Position numbers and translations under genes: made by a program
Part shown: piece after piece, positions 1-6,318 of the stretch
Position numbering within the stretch: the stretch's first letter is position 1
How the letters are laid out: each line of letters starts with the position of its first letter
NCBI GenBank assembly: GCA_030691835.1
Contig: JAUYDO010000059.1
Span: forward strand, 1-6,534
Direction of reading: 5' to 3'
Length of the DNA stretch: 6,534 nucleotides
DNA from: Dehalococcoidia bacterium
GTDB lineage: Bacteria > Chloroflexota > Dehalococcoidia > Dehalococcoidales > UBA3254
The notes under the pieces: model-generated
Database searches by the model: none
What the model saw: the letters and a program-made list of their open reading frames with translations, nothing else
What the model was told of the DNA's origin: nothing

Positions 1-14
1 TTTAAGGATGGGGT

Positions 15-1190
15 ATGAGACAGGCTATAATTCTGACAGCCGGTGAGGGACGCAGACTCAGACCGTTCACTGTCACCAAGCCCAAGGTGATGCTGTCAAT
101 CGCCGGGAAGCCCATGATTCAGTATGTCCTCGAGGCCCTGGCTAAGAACGGCATCCGCAACATCGTTCTCGTGGTCGGCTACAGGCGGGAACAGATATTC
201 GATTACATCGGTTCGGGGGAGAGGTTTGGCGTCGAGGTTACGTATATCACCCAGGACAGGCAACTCGGTACCGCTCACGCACTGCTGCAGGCGAAGGGCG
301 TTGCCGATAGCCAGTTCCTTGTTGTTCCCGGGGATAAGTTAATTGAAGCGGATACTCTCTCACAGATAGCGGCTACGCGCCCGCCTGCTCTGCTGGCTAA
401 GATAGTGAAGAGTCCGGTTACTCACGGAGTGGTCACTATTGAGAAAGGCATGGTCACAAAAATAGCCGAAAAACCGGGTGAGCTTGAAAGCAACATAATT
501 AATACCGGGATTTATGCCTTTGACACCACGATTTTCGATTGTCTGGAGAATGAGCTGGACATACCCAACGCCCTGACGAGGATGATGGCTGAGGGCACGT
601 CCATCACCGCCGTGGAGACAACCGGCACATGGCTGAACGTGGTCTACCCATGGGACATTCTGAGCCTGAACAACGCCATTCTTAAGAAAATACCGGCTTC
701 CCATAACGGCACCATCGAAAGCGGCGTCTCCCTGACCGGTCAGGTGACAGTGGGCAAGGGTACAGTTATACGGACGAACTCCTATATCGTCGGGCCGGTG
801 GTTATCGGGGAGGGCTGTGAAATCGGACCCAGCGTGTGCATTCTCCCGTCGACAAGTGTGGGCGACAACGTGGTTATTTCACCCTTCACCGAGGTCAGTA
901 ACTCGGTGATAGGCACTGACGTCCATATCGGCTCCGGCTCCTGCGTTCAGGATTCCGTGATAGATAGAGGTTGTATCATCGGCAGTCACTTCTCGGCTTG
1001 CAGTAGCGAAGCCGAGGTCAAGGTTGACGGCGAATACCACGTGGTAAAGGTAGGCGCCATGCTGGGTGACGGGTGCCGTTTTGACAACTGCGTCACCTGT
1101 CAGCCCGGCGTCCTGGTCGGCAACTACAGCCAGGTCAAGTCGCTGAAGCTAATCGGCGGGAGGATTCCCGATAGAAGCATGGTGGTGTAA
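15..1190 (+). CDS. GlmU-like bifunctional sugar-1-phosphate nucleotidylyltransferase / beta-helix acyltransferase-type protein
   Basis: Cytoplasmic enzyme expected to join a sugar 1-phosphate to a nucleoside triphosphate (probably GlcNAc-1-P + UTP to UDP-GlcNAc) and possibly to acetylate the amino sugar first. Residues 1 to about 230 form the nucleotidyltransferase fold: LTAGEGRRLRP at 7-17 is the nucleotide-binding loop, K24 is in the PK motif, GTAHAL is at 85-90, and PGD at 105-107 supplies the usual metal-binding Asp. From about 233 to 391 hexapeptide repeats (IGEGCEIG, VGDNVV, IGTDVHIGSG) build a left-handed beta-helix. At 391 aa it is shorter than E. coli GlmU (456) and fits the archaeal type. 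The GAGT and NYDG acetyltransferase motifs of E. coli GlmU are absent; residues 323-350 read differently, so the second activity is uncertain. The start is set by AAGGA at 4-8, 6 bases upstream. The direct link to glmS supports an amino-sugar substrate; a glucose- or mannose-1-phosphate enzyme is the alternative. Confidence 0.85.
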   Translation: MRQAIILTAGEGRRLRPFTVTKPKVMLSIAGKPMIQYVLEALAKNGIRNIVLVVGYRREQIFDYIGSGERFGVEVTYITQDRQLGTAHALLQAKGVADSQFLVVPGDKLIEADTLSQIAATRPPALLAKIVKSPVTHGVVTIEKGMVTKIAEKPGELESNIINTGIYAFDTTIFDCLENELDIPNALTRMMAEGTSITAVETTGTWLNVVYPWDILSLNNAILKKIPASHNGTIESGVSLTGQVTVGKGTVIRTNSYIVGPVVIGEGCEIGPSVCILPSTSVGDNVVISPFTEVSNSVIGTDVHIGSGSCVQDSVIDRGCIIGSHFSACSSEAEVKVDGEYHVVKVGAMLGDGCRFDNCVTCQPGVLVGNYSQVKSLKLIGGRIPDRSMVV

Positions 1191-1192
1191 GT

Positions 1193-2968
1193 ATGTGTGG
1201 TATAGTGGGGTACATCGGGAAGAGACAGGCTCAACCTATACTTCTCAATAGCCTGGCAAGGCTGGAATACCGGGGCTACGACTCCTGTGGTATCGCCCTG
1301 GCGTCCTCCGGCGTAGCCGTGTACAAGGATGCGGTAAGGGTTGCCGAGCTGGCGAAATCGCTACCGCATCTCGAAGGCACGGTGGGGATTGGTCATACCA
1401 GGTGGGCTACGCACGGCGCGCCGTGTCAGAAGAATGCCCACCCGCACACCGATTGCACCGGTAAAATCGCCGTGGTACATAACGGCGTAATAACGAACTA
1501 CCAGCAACTCACCAACCAGCTCACAAAAGAAGGACATAAATTCTTATCCGAGACCGATACCGAGGTCATAGCCCATCTTGTAGAGAAGTACTATAGCGGC
1601 AATCTGGTTGACGCTGTAGAGAATGCTATCCGTGATATTGAAGGTTCCTATGCTGTCATAGTCCTTGCGGAAGACAAACCGGGGATTGTTGTCGCCAGGA
1701 AGGACAGCCCGCTGGTACTGGGCATCGGAGACAGGGAGAACTTCATCGCATCAGACGTTCCGGCTATACTGGACTATACCAACCGCGTGATGTATCTGGA
1801 GGATGGAGACGTTGGCGTAGTTACCCCGGATAGCGTCAGCATAAGGCGGGATGGCAAGGAGGTCGTCAGGGAAACCCAGAAGATACTCTGGAGCTCCGAA
1901 GAAGCCAAAAAGGGCGGCTACGAGCACTTCATGCTTAAGGAAATTCACGAACAGCCCAGGGTTATACGCGATACCATTTCGGAGTATGTTCTGGCTACGG
2001 AACCTGTGCTGGCTGTACCGGACGGGCGGCTTGATTCAGTCCTTTTGCTGGCGTGCGGCACGTCCTACCACGCGGCACTGGTGGGGAAATACGTCTTTGA
2101 GGAGTTGCTCGGTATCCCGGTAAGAGCCGAGCTTGCCTCCGAGTTTAACTATTTCCGCAACTGCTTGACCACGCCGCTCTCCATCGCCATCACGCAATCG
2201 GGAGAGACGGCTGATACGCTAAAAGCTATGAAGCGTCTTAAGGAAGCCGGCTCGCGGGTGGCCGCCATCACCAATGTGGTCGGTAGCACTGCCAGCAGAA
2301 TCGCTCACCAGACCATATATACCAGGGCTGGACCGGAGATGAGTGTAGCGGCGACAAAGAGCTTCATCGCACAGCTTGTTGCTCTCTACTGGCTGGCTCT
2401 ATCCTTCTCCAGGCTCGATGCGCGTACCGCACTGGAACTTAAGATGAAGCTGCGGCAGCTACCGGAGAAGGTCATAGAGGTTCTGGACAATGAGTCCAGG
2501 ATTGCCGAGCATGCGGAGTTTCTGGCGAAGTATGAGGACGCCTTTTATATTGGCAGGGGAATTAACTATGCTATTGCTATGGAAGGTGCTCTCAAGCTAA
2601 AGGAAATCGCCTACATTCACAGCGAGGCTTACGCCGCCGGAGAGCTGAAGCACGGACCCTTTGCCCTGTTGAGCAAGGATACCCCGGTTATCGCTATCGT
2701 AGCTGATGACAGCACCAGAGAAGCAGTCCTGACCAATATCAAGGAAATAAAAGCCAGAGGCTCGCCCGTGCTGGCGGTAGCGGCGGAGGGCGATGAAGCC
2801 ATCACCGAGCTGGCTGACTTCACCATCAGTGTGCCGGATACGGACCCGGTTCTATCCCCCATAGTCAATACGGTAGTCATGCAGTTGCTGGCGTACTACG
2901 CCGCAAGAAAAAGAAAATGCCCGGTCGACTTTCCAAGGAATCTGGCTAAGTGTGTGACTGTGGAGTAG
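1193..2968 (+). CDS. glmS: Glutamine--fructose-6-phosphate aminotransferase (isomerizing), GlmS
   Basis: Makes glucosamine 6-phosphate from fructose 6-phosphate and glutamine, the first step of UDP-GlcNAc synthesis, in the cytoplasm. The start is fixed by MCGIVGYIG: Cys2 becomes the N-terminal nucleophile once Met is removed. The glutaminase domain (2 to about 220) shows RGYDS at 27-31, GHTRWATHG at 68-76 and HNG at 97-99. Two SIS sugar-isomerase domains follow: ACGTS at 287-291 and QSGETADT from 335 in the first, EGALKLKEI from 464 and GELKHGP from 483 in the second. E471, H487 and K586 align with E. coli E488, H504 and K603, all with a constant offset of 17, so the isomerase site is complete. 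The C-terminus NLAKCVTVE is typical. At 591 aa it is slightly shorter than most (about 600-610). It begins 2 bases after the GlmU-like gene stops, with only a weak GGTGG-type ribosome site inside that gene, so the pair is probably one translationally linked operon. Confidence 0.97.
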   Translation: MCGIVGYIGKRQAQPILLNSLARLEYRGYDSCGIALASSGVAVYKDAVRVAELAKSLPHLEGTVGIGHTRWATHGAPCQKNAHPHTDCTGKIAVVHNGVITNYQQLTNQLTKEGHKFLSETDTEVIAHLVEKYYSGNLVDAVENAIRDIEGSYAVIVLAEDKPGIVVARKDSPLVLGIGDRENFIASDVPAILDYTNRVMYLEDGDVGVVTPDSVSIRRDGKEVVRETQKILWSSEEAKKGGYEHFMLKEIHEQPRVIRDTISEYVLATEPVLAVPDGRLDSVLLLACGTSYHAALVGKYVFEELLGIPVRAELASEFNYFRNCLTTPLSIAITQSGETADTLKAMKRLKEAGSRVAAITNVVGSTASRIAHQTIYTRAGPEMSVAATKSFIAQLVALYWLALSFSRLDARTALELKMKLRQLPEKVIEVLDNESRIAEHAEFLAKYEDAFYIGRGINYAIAMEGALKLKEIAYIHSEAYAAGELKHGPFALLSKDTPVIAIVADDSTREAVLTNIKEIKARGSPVLAVAAEGDEAITELADFTISVPDTDPVLSPIVNTVVMQLLAYYAARKRKCPVDFPRNLAKCVTVE

Positions 2969-3023
2969 GGAAGAGAAATATACCTGCCGTGTCATGCCGG
3001 GGTTACGACATTCCTGCCTGGGG
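2969..3023. other. Short spacer after glmS with a near-duplicated motif
   Basis: This gap separates the glmS stop from the stop of the minus-strand regulator remnant. I find no GC-rich hairpin followed by a T run, so no intrinsic terminator for glmS can be assigned. TGCCGGGGTTA at 2995-3005 is nearly repeated as TGCCTGGGGTTA at 3015-3026, the second copy running into the stop codon of the remnant. Confidence 0.45.
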
Positions 3024-3231
3024 TTAGCCCTCCTCGTTTTTGTCGGGGAGGTCGTCAAGGGTAAGCCAGCCTTCCTTGAGAGCGTGCAGTACCGCCTCAG
3101 TCCGTGAGCTGACGCGCAGTTTCCTGAAGATATTGACCAGATGGGTCTGCACCGTGCGCTCACTTATGCGCAACCCTTATCCAGAGAAGCTTGGTGTGAG
3201 TCATCAACCCGATTTTTCTGGTTCTCCCCGA
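3024..3231 (-). pseudogene. Decayed C-terminal fragment of a NarL/LuxR-family response regulator
   Basis: Reading leftward from 3176 to the stop at 3024-3026 gives 50 codons with an obvious LuxR-type helix-turn-helix: ISERTVQTHLVNIFRKL, followed by RVSSRTEAVLHALKEG and WLTLDDLPDKNEEG. This covers the recognition helix and the last helix of the DNA-binding domain, with a plausible natural C-terminus. An in-frame TAA at 3177-3179 lies just before it and there is no ATG. Upstream, in another frame (about 3231-3184), LSGRTRKIG and MTHTKLLW look like worn versions of LTPREREVL and MTNKEIA, the preceding helices. Joining the two frames needs a shift between 3183 and 3174, where I estimate 7 bases in place of 3, and about five residues are missing between the two upstream pieces. 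No receiver or sensor domain remains, because dctP occupies the space upstream on the same strand. The 3024-3176 part is secure as LuxR-like; the upstream extension is inference. Confidence 0.8.
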
Positions 3232-3246
3232 TAAAAAGATAAAACT

Positions 3247-4401
3247 TTATTTCTGTTTGCTGTACTCGCCTATCAGGCGGATTGTCTCCTCTAGTATCTG
3301 GGGCGCTACCTTGTGACCTTTGGCGGTCATCTTCTTCACCCAGTCATCCCAGACCGGCTTACCGGCAACCTCCTTCCATCTATCCACTTCCTCTTTGGGC
3401 GGTGTATAGGAAATCATCTCATATCCGGCTTTGCTAACGAAGTCGGGAAGCTCCCTGTAAACCCGGTCGAAAACTCCGGCGCTGAATAACTTTGAAGCGG
3501 TTTCACCGCTGACACTCATAATTGCCTGCTGTACATCAGGCGGCATCTCATTCCATGTTTCTTTGTTCAAAATTGTCATGAAGGTGACAGAGATGGTGGG
3601 TACGAAGGTGTAGTACTTCACTACTTCCCAAAGCTTGAAAGAGGTAATGCCATCCCCGGGTGCTGCCATACCATCAATAACGCCTTTTTGGAGAGACAGG
3701 TAGTTGTCAGGCATCGGCACCATCATCGGGACGCCGCCGAGCAGTTTCATCATTTCCGTTGGCGGTCCACCGGTCATCCTTATCTTCATGCCCTTGAAAT
3801 CCTCGAGCTTCTTTATCTGTTTCTTCGAAGTTATAAAGAAGTACGGCTCAGAAGCGTATACAGTCAGCACCTTCACATCGGCTGATTGAGCCTGAATCTC
3901 AGGGAATTTCTGGTACAGCGCCCAACCTGTCCTGCCGGCGACCTCAGCGTTCGGCGCCATGAAAGGCAGTGTCACCGTATCCAGTAAATCGAGCTGGTTG
4001 GGAAAATAGCCGGTGAAGAGCCATGCAAGTTCGGCGATGCCCGATTTAACGCCCTCGTAAGCATTGCTGGATTTCATTATGGTCTGAAGCGGATAGAGAG
4101 TGACCTTAACCCTACCATTTGTCGCCTTCTCAATACTCTCGGCAAAGGGCTGGTGACCGTATATTGTATGTGTGGCATTTATGGGTTGTTCAAAGGCGTA
4201 TTTCAGGTTCCAGGTCTTCTGCGCCGCAGTAGGTTTCGGAGCTGGCGCAGGTGCCGGGGCTGGTGCCGGGGCTGGTGCCGGTGCAGGCGCAGGTACCGGA
4301 GCGGGAGCCGGCTTGGGTGCTGCCGCCGGTGTAGCACATCCAGCCAGGACAAATACACTAACTAAGACTACCGAAAGAACAACCAGTAATATCTTTTTCA
4401 T
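3247..4401 (-). CDS. dctP: TRAP transporter solute-binding lipoprotein, DctP family
   Basis: Extracytoplasmic receptor of a tripartite ATP-independent transporter, which captures an organic acid or similar solute for uptake by the DctQM membrane subunits. MKK followed by a hydrophobic stretch (4-20) and the lipobox LAGC (Cys22) marks a lipoprotein signal peptide, so the protein should be anchored outside the membrane. Residues 31-57 form a Pro-Ala linker and the binding domain runs from about 63 to 384. Family features include GHQPFAESIEKATNGRVKV (82-100), the P-x-L motif near 104, KLEDFKGMKIRM with R208 at the place of the conserved carboxylate-binding Arg, and YLSLQKGVIDG (234-244). At 384 aa it exceeds the usual 320-340 because of the linker. 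AAAGGAGG lies 4 bases before ATG. It is transcribed from its own promoter, diverging from the sigma gene. No permease genes lie in the window, so it is either an orphan receptor or works with a distant DctQM. The substrate cannot be read from sequence. Confidence 0.93.
   Translation of the reverse strand: MKKILLVVLSVVLVSVFVLAGCATPAAAPKPAPAPVPAPAPAPAPAPAPAPAPAPKPTAAQKTWNLKYAFEQPINATHTIYGHQPFAESIEKATNGRVKVTLYPLQTIMKSSNAYEGVKSGIAELAWLFTGYFPNQLDLLDTVTLPFMAPNAEVAGRTGWALYQKFPEIQAQSADVKVLTVYASEPYFFITSKKQIKKLEDFKGMKIRMTGGPPTEMMKLLGGVPMMVPMPDNYLSLQKGVIDGMAAPGDGITSFKLWEVVKYYTFVPTISVTFMTILNKETWNEMPPDVQQAIMSVSGETASKLFSAGVFDRVYRELPDFVSKAGYEMISYTPPKEEVDRWKEVAGKPVWDDWVKKMTAKGHKVAPQILEETIRLIGEYSKQK
4231..4311 (-). 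repeat. Pro-Ala dipeptide repeat encoding the lipoprotein linker
   Basis: Codons 31-57 of dctP alternate Pro and Ala, broken only by V36 and K56. Such linkers are known to behave as stiff spacers between a lipid anchor and a binding domain. The codons vary (CCG, CCA, CCT, CCC with GCA, GCC, GCG, GCT), so this is not a perfect DNA repeat, although short units such as GGTGCCGGGGCT recur on the plus strand near 4251-4274. The opposite strand reads as a Gly-Ala repeat, which is an artefact. Confidence 0.85.
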
Positions 4402-4405
4402 CTTG

Positions 4406-4413
4406 CCTCCTTT
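4406..4413 (-). promoter_or_regulatory. Ribosome binding site of dctP
   Basis: On the minus strand AAAGGAGG is followed by CAAG and then ATG. It is the strongest Shine-Dalgarno sequence in the window and supports the Met that begins the lipoprotein signal peptide. The 4-base spacing is a little short. Confidence 0.8.
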
Positions 4414-4420
4414 ATTTTAT

Positions 4421-4445
4421 GAAATATTTCTAGTGTTCAATTGAA
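4421..4445. promoter_or_regulatory. Two perfect 10-bp palindromes in the dctP leader
   Basis: GAAATATTTC (4421-4430) and TTCAATTGAA (4436-4445) are each perfectly self-complementary. They lie between the predicted dctP transcription start (about 4448) and its ribosome site. They could be protein-binding sites downstream of the promoter, but both are AT-rich and such palindromes arise by chance fairly easily in this composition. Confidence 0.3.
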
Positions 4446-4454
4446 TTTCGGGTT

Positions 4455-4483
4455 AGTATACCATAAATCAAAACATTTGTCAC
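4455..4483 (-). promoter_or_regulatory. Sigma-70-type promoter for dctP
   Basis: On the minus strand GTGACA (4478-4483; 5 of 6 to TTGACA) is followed by exactly 17 bases and TATACT (4455-4460; 5 of 6 to TATAAT), preceded by TGG, which gives an extended -10. Transcription should begin near 4448, leaving a leader of about 47 bases before the ATG at 4401. This is the best promoter in the window. Confidence 0.75.
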
Positions 4484-4494
4484 TTACTAAGTGA
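4480..4494. promoter_or_regulatory. 15-bp palindrome overlapping the dctP -35 element, candidate operator
   Basis: TCACTTACTAAGTGA consists of two perfect 7-base arms around a central C. It covers four bases of the predicted -35 hexamer (4478-4483) and extends upstream. A protein bound here would block or contact RNA polymerase at dctP. The regulator is unknown. Confidence 0.5.
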
Positions 4495-4772
4495 AAACTA
4501 CCCAAATTAGCCGATATGCTTAGTCGACACTGATAAATATACGTAGTCAAAAATGATAGTAATGCGTAGTAATTGTGCAGTTATATAGACAAAGTGGTCA
4601 TGGTTTTAGTAAAGTAAATTAAGCGCATTGGCGGATTACAGGAGACGGTTCGAGGTTCTAAAATCTTGTTTAAGTGCCCAAGGTACATTTAAAGTCTGGT
4701 TACTTTGACCAAATGGTTTGACAACGGGGATTAACCTCGGGCACCTATCTGGATTCCAGTCGGTAAAGGCAA

Positions 4773-4780
4773 AGGCGGTG
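4773..4780 (+). promoter_or_regulatory. Ribosome binding site of the sigma factor gene
   Basis: AGGCGGTG ends 4 bases before the ATG at 4785 and is an imperfect Shine-Dalgarno sequence. It supports this start, which gives a protein with almost no region 1.1. No in-frame upstream ATG with a better site is apparent. Confidence 0.5.
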
Positions 4781-4784
4781 AAAT

Positions 4785-6185
4785 ATGGTTACGAAGAACA
4801 AGCAAAAAGTAAAACTGGTATTCTCTGAGGAGCCAACCGATGTAGCGTATCGGAGCTATACCGATGGAATTGAAGTCCACGAGCATCAACCCGAAGCAGA
4901 GCCCAATGACACCGAAAATCTGGTTCATCTTTACCTCTCCGAAACCAGGCAAACACCGATGCTCAATGCTGCGAAAGAAAAACAGCTTGCCAGCCAGATT
5001 GAACTGGAAAAACATCTGACTGAGATTCAGCAGGCGCTTACTGCTGAGCACGGGTTTCCTCCATCGGACGTGGATGTTTTGCTTGCAGCCGCCAGACGGT
5101 TCAGCAAGGCAAGCTACTTATTTGGAGTATTATGTGAGTATTTCAAGATTGTGCAACACCAGACTATCGCCCAGAAAGTAGCAGTACCGGCTTTACGTCA
5201 GGCGATTGACGGTTTCATCGAGCCTCAGCTCGTCAGCGATATGGCTAAGGCTATTGAGTCTGACGAAGAAAAAACATATAAAGCCCTGGTACAGCTATCA
5301 AATGATGCCCGGCTCATATCCTGGGACATAATGCCCGAAGCCGGAAATAAGATGTCCCTGGGTGAGTTTGGCAAGCTGGTGAATTCCGCTGAATACCGCA
5401 ACAAGCTTCAGAAGCGGGAACTGGAAATCACCCGCTGCTTCGCCCAGATACGGGAGAGAGCCAAAGAAGCCGGTGACCACCTGATTGTTGCCAATCTGCG
5501 GCTGGTGGTCAGCGTGGCTAAGAAATTCACCGGGCGCGGTCTGTCACTGCCTGACCTTATTCAGGAAGGCAATGTCGGTCTCATACGAACCGTGAAAAAG
5601 TTCGACCATCGTAAAAATTTCAAGTTCAGCACCTACGCCACCTGGTGGATACGGCAGGCAATCAGTCGCGCCCTGGCAGACCAGTCTCGAACCATACGCC
5701 TTCCGGTACACGTGGTGGATACAATAAGGAAGCTGGCTCAGGCGAGACAGCGCCTGTCCCAGCGCTATGGACGGAAGCCGACCAACAACGAGCTGGCGGA
5801 AGAAATCAACATCTCTCCGGCTAAGATGAACCGTTTGTTAGAGGCTATCTCCGTGGAGCCTATCTCTCTTGAGACGCCCATCGGGGAGGAAGACGACCAG
5901 CTGAGCGACTGCATAGAAGACCGGTCCATTCCGGGACCGGAGGAAGAGGTCACCGGGGTGATGCTGTGCGAGCAACTCAGAGATTCCATGAATTCACTAC
6001 CTATCCGGGAACGACGTGTTATCGAGTTGAGGTTCGGGCTGGATGATGGCTATAGCCGCACCCTTGAAGAGGTGAGCAATGAGCTAGGGGTCACCAGAGA
6101 GCGCGTACGCCAGATTGAGGGCAAGGCGCTTGCCGCCCTGCGTCACCCCAGCCATGCGCTTAGATTGCGTGACTTTTTGTCGTAG
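4785..6185 (+). CDS. rpoD: RNA polymerase sigma-70 factor, RpoD/SigA-like
   Basis: Directs RNA polymerase to -10/-35 promoters. Region 1.2 is at about 44-75 ([16 protein letters not shown]). Region 2 runs from about 236 to 310: [24 protein letters not shown] (257-267), then [20 protein letters not shown] (281-300) with promoter-melting aromatics F281, Y284, W287 and W288. Q291 matches E. coli Q437; S294 replaces T440. Region 3 spans about 311-385 and includes [16 protein letters not shown], the sigma finger. Region 4 (400-466) ends in a helix-turn-helix, [20 protein letters not shown] (426-445), retaining all -35-contacting residues. About 145 residues of largely helical sequence separate regions 1.2 and 2.1, a non-conserved insert of a kind I recall from Chloroflexota sigmas. 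Only about 43 acidic-leaning residues precede region 1.2, so region 1.1 is essentially missing. At 466 aa with complete regions 2-4 it is a primary (group 1) or closely related group 2 sigma; sequence alone does not decide. Confidence 0.92.
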   Translation: MVTKNKQKVKLVFSEEPTDVAYRSYTDGIEVHEHQPEAEPNDTENLVHLYLSETRQTPMLNAAKEKQLASQIELEKHLTEIQQALTAEHGFPPSDVDVLLAAARRFSKASYLFGVLCEYFKIVQHQTIAQKVAVPALRQAIDGFIEPQLVSDMAKAIESDEEKTYKALVQLSNDARLISWDIMPEAGNKMSLGEFGKLVNSAEYRNKLQKRELEITRCFAQIRERAKEAGDHLIVANLRLVVSVAKKFTGRGLSLPDLIQEGNVGLIRTVKKFDHRKNFKFSTYATWWIRQAISRALADQSRTIRLPVHVVDTIRKLAQARQRLSQRYGRKPTNNELAEEINISPAKMNRLLEAISVEPISLETPIGEEDDQLSDCIEDRSIPGPEEEVTGVMLCEQLRDSMNSLPIRERRVIELRFGLDDGYSRTLEEVSNELGVTRERVRQIEGKALAALRHPSHALRLRDFLS

Positions 6186-6197
6186 AGAAACTTATTT

Positions 6198-6235
6198 TTG
6201 TCATTGTTATGAAAATAATCTCCTCGCAATGACAA
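6198..6235. repeat. Inverted repeat after the sigma gene, possible dispersed intergenic element
   Basis: TTGTCATTG (6198-6206) and CAATGACAA (6227-6235) are perfect 9-base inverted arms around a 20-base loop, starting 12 bases after the sigma stop codon. The right half, AATCTCCTCGCAATGACAA, resembles the end of a widespread palindromic element of the form TGTCATTGCGAGG...CCTCGCAATGACA known from many bacterial genomes; here the left inner part is altered. It could also act as a transcription stop for the sigma gene, but no T run follows the right arm. Confidence 0.5.
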
Positions 6236-6318
6236 GTACATTTTTGCCCACAAGGAATCCACGGATTGCGGCTGCCTAATAACTCTTGACGTATTTGAGG
6301 CTGTCATTTATCTGTCCT

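Larger units (their letters stand above)
4402..4784. other. AT-rich divergent intergenic region between dctP and the sigma factor gene
   Basis: This 383-base stretch separates two divergent genes and is clearly richer in A and T than the coding regions. The dctP half (4402-4500) holds a leader, promoter and palindromes. TAGT, on either strand, occurs at 4431, 4454, 4486, 4497, 4521, 4544, 4557, 4567 and 4607, including a direct TAGTAAT pair 10 bases apart (4557 and 4567). The sigma half contains TTTGAC twice, 13 bases apart (4704 and 4717), but neither copy has a good -10 at the right distance. CGAGGTT (4651-4657) can pair with AACCTCG (4733-4739), and GTGCCC (4674-4679) with GGGCAC (4739-4744). 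I see no tRNA or small gene. Confidence 0.6.

Noticed and set aside
1..14. A glmS ribozyme or other riboswitch controlling the glm pair
   Set aside because: Only 14 bases precede the first gene and 2 bases separate the two genes, so no such RNA can be present within the window.
2969..3023. Intrinsic terminator after glmS
   Set aside because: The repeated motifs here are direct, not inverted, and no stem followed by T residues can be drawn.
2852..3163. Minus-strand 103-codon frame across the end of glmS
   Set aside because: It overlaps the conserved GlmS C-terminus and reads the regulator remnant in the wrong frame; it has no recognisable domain.
3040..3234. Plus-strand 64-codon frame between glmS and dctP
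   Set aside because: It is the complement of the LuxR remnant, which has strong family similarity on the minus strand.
4172..4444. Plus-strand reading frame coding a Gly-Ala repeat protein
   Set aside because: It is the antisense of the Pro-Ala linker and signal peptide of dctP, whose family, lipobox, ribosome site and promoter are all clear on the minus strand.
4640..4680. GGTTCGA as the T-arm of a tRNA
   Set aside because: No acceptor stem, anticodon arm or D-arm can be folded around it, and no CCA follows.
4705..4746. TTGACC (4705) and TTGACA (4718) as the sigma gene promoter
   Set aside because: No acceptable -10 lies 16-18 bases downstream of either; the best options (GATTAA, GCACCT) match poorly.
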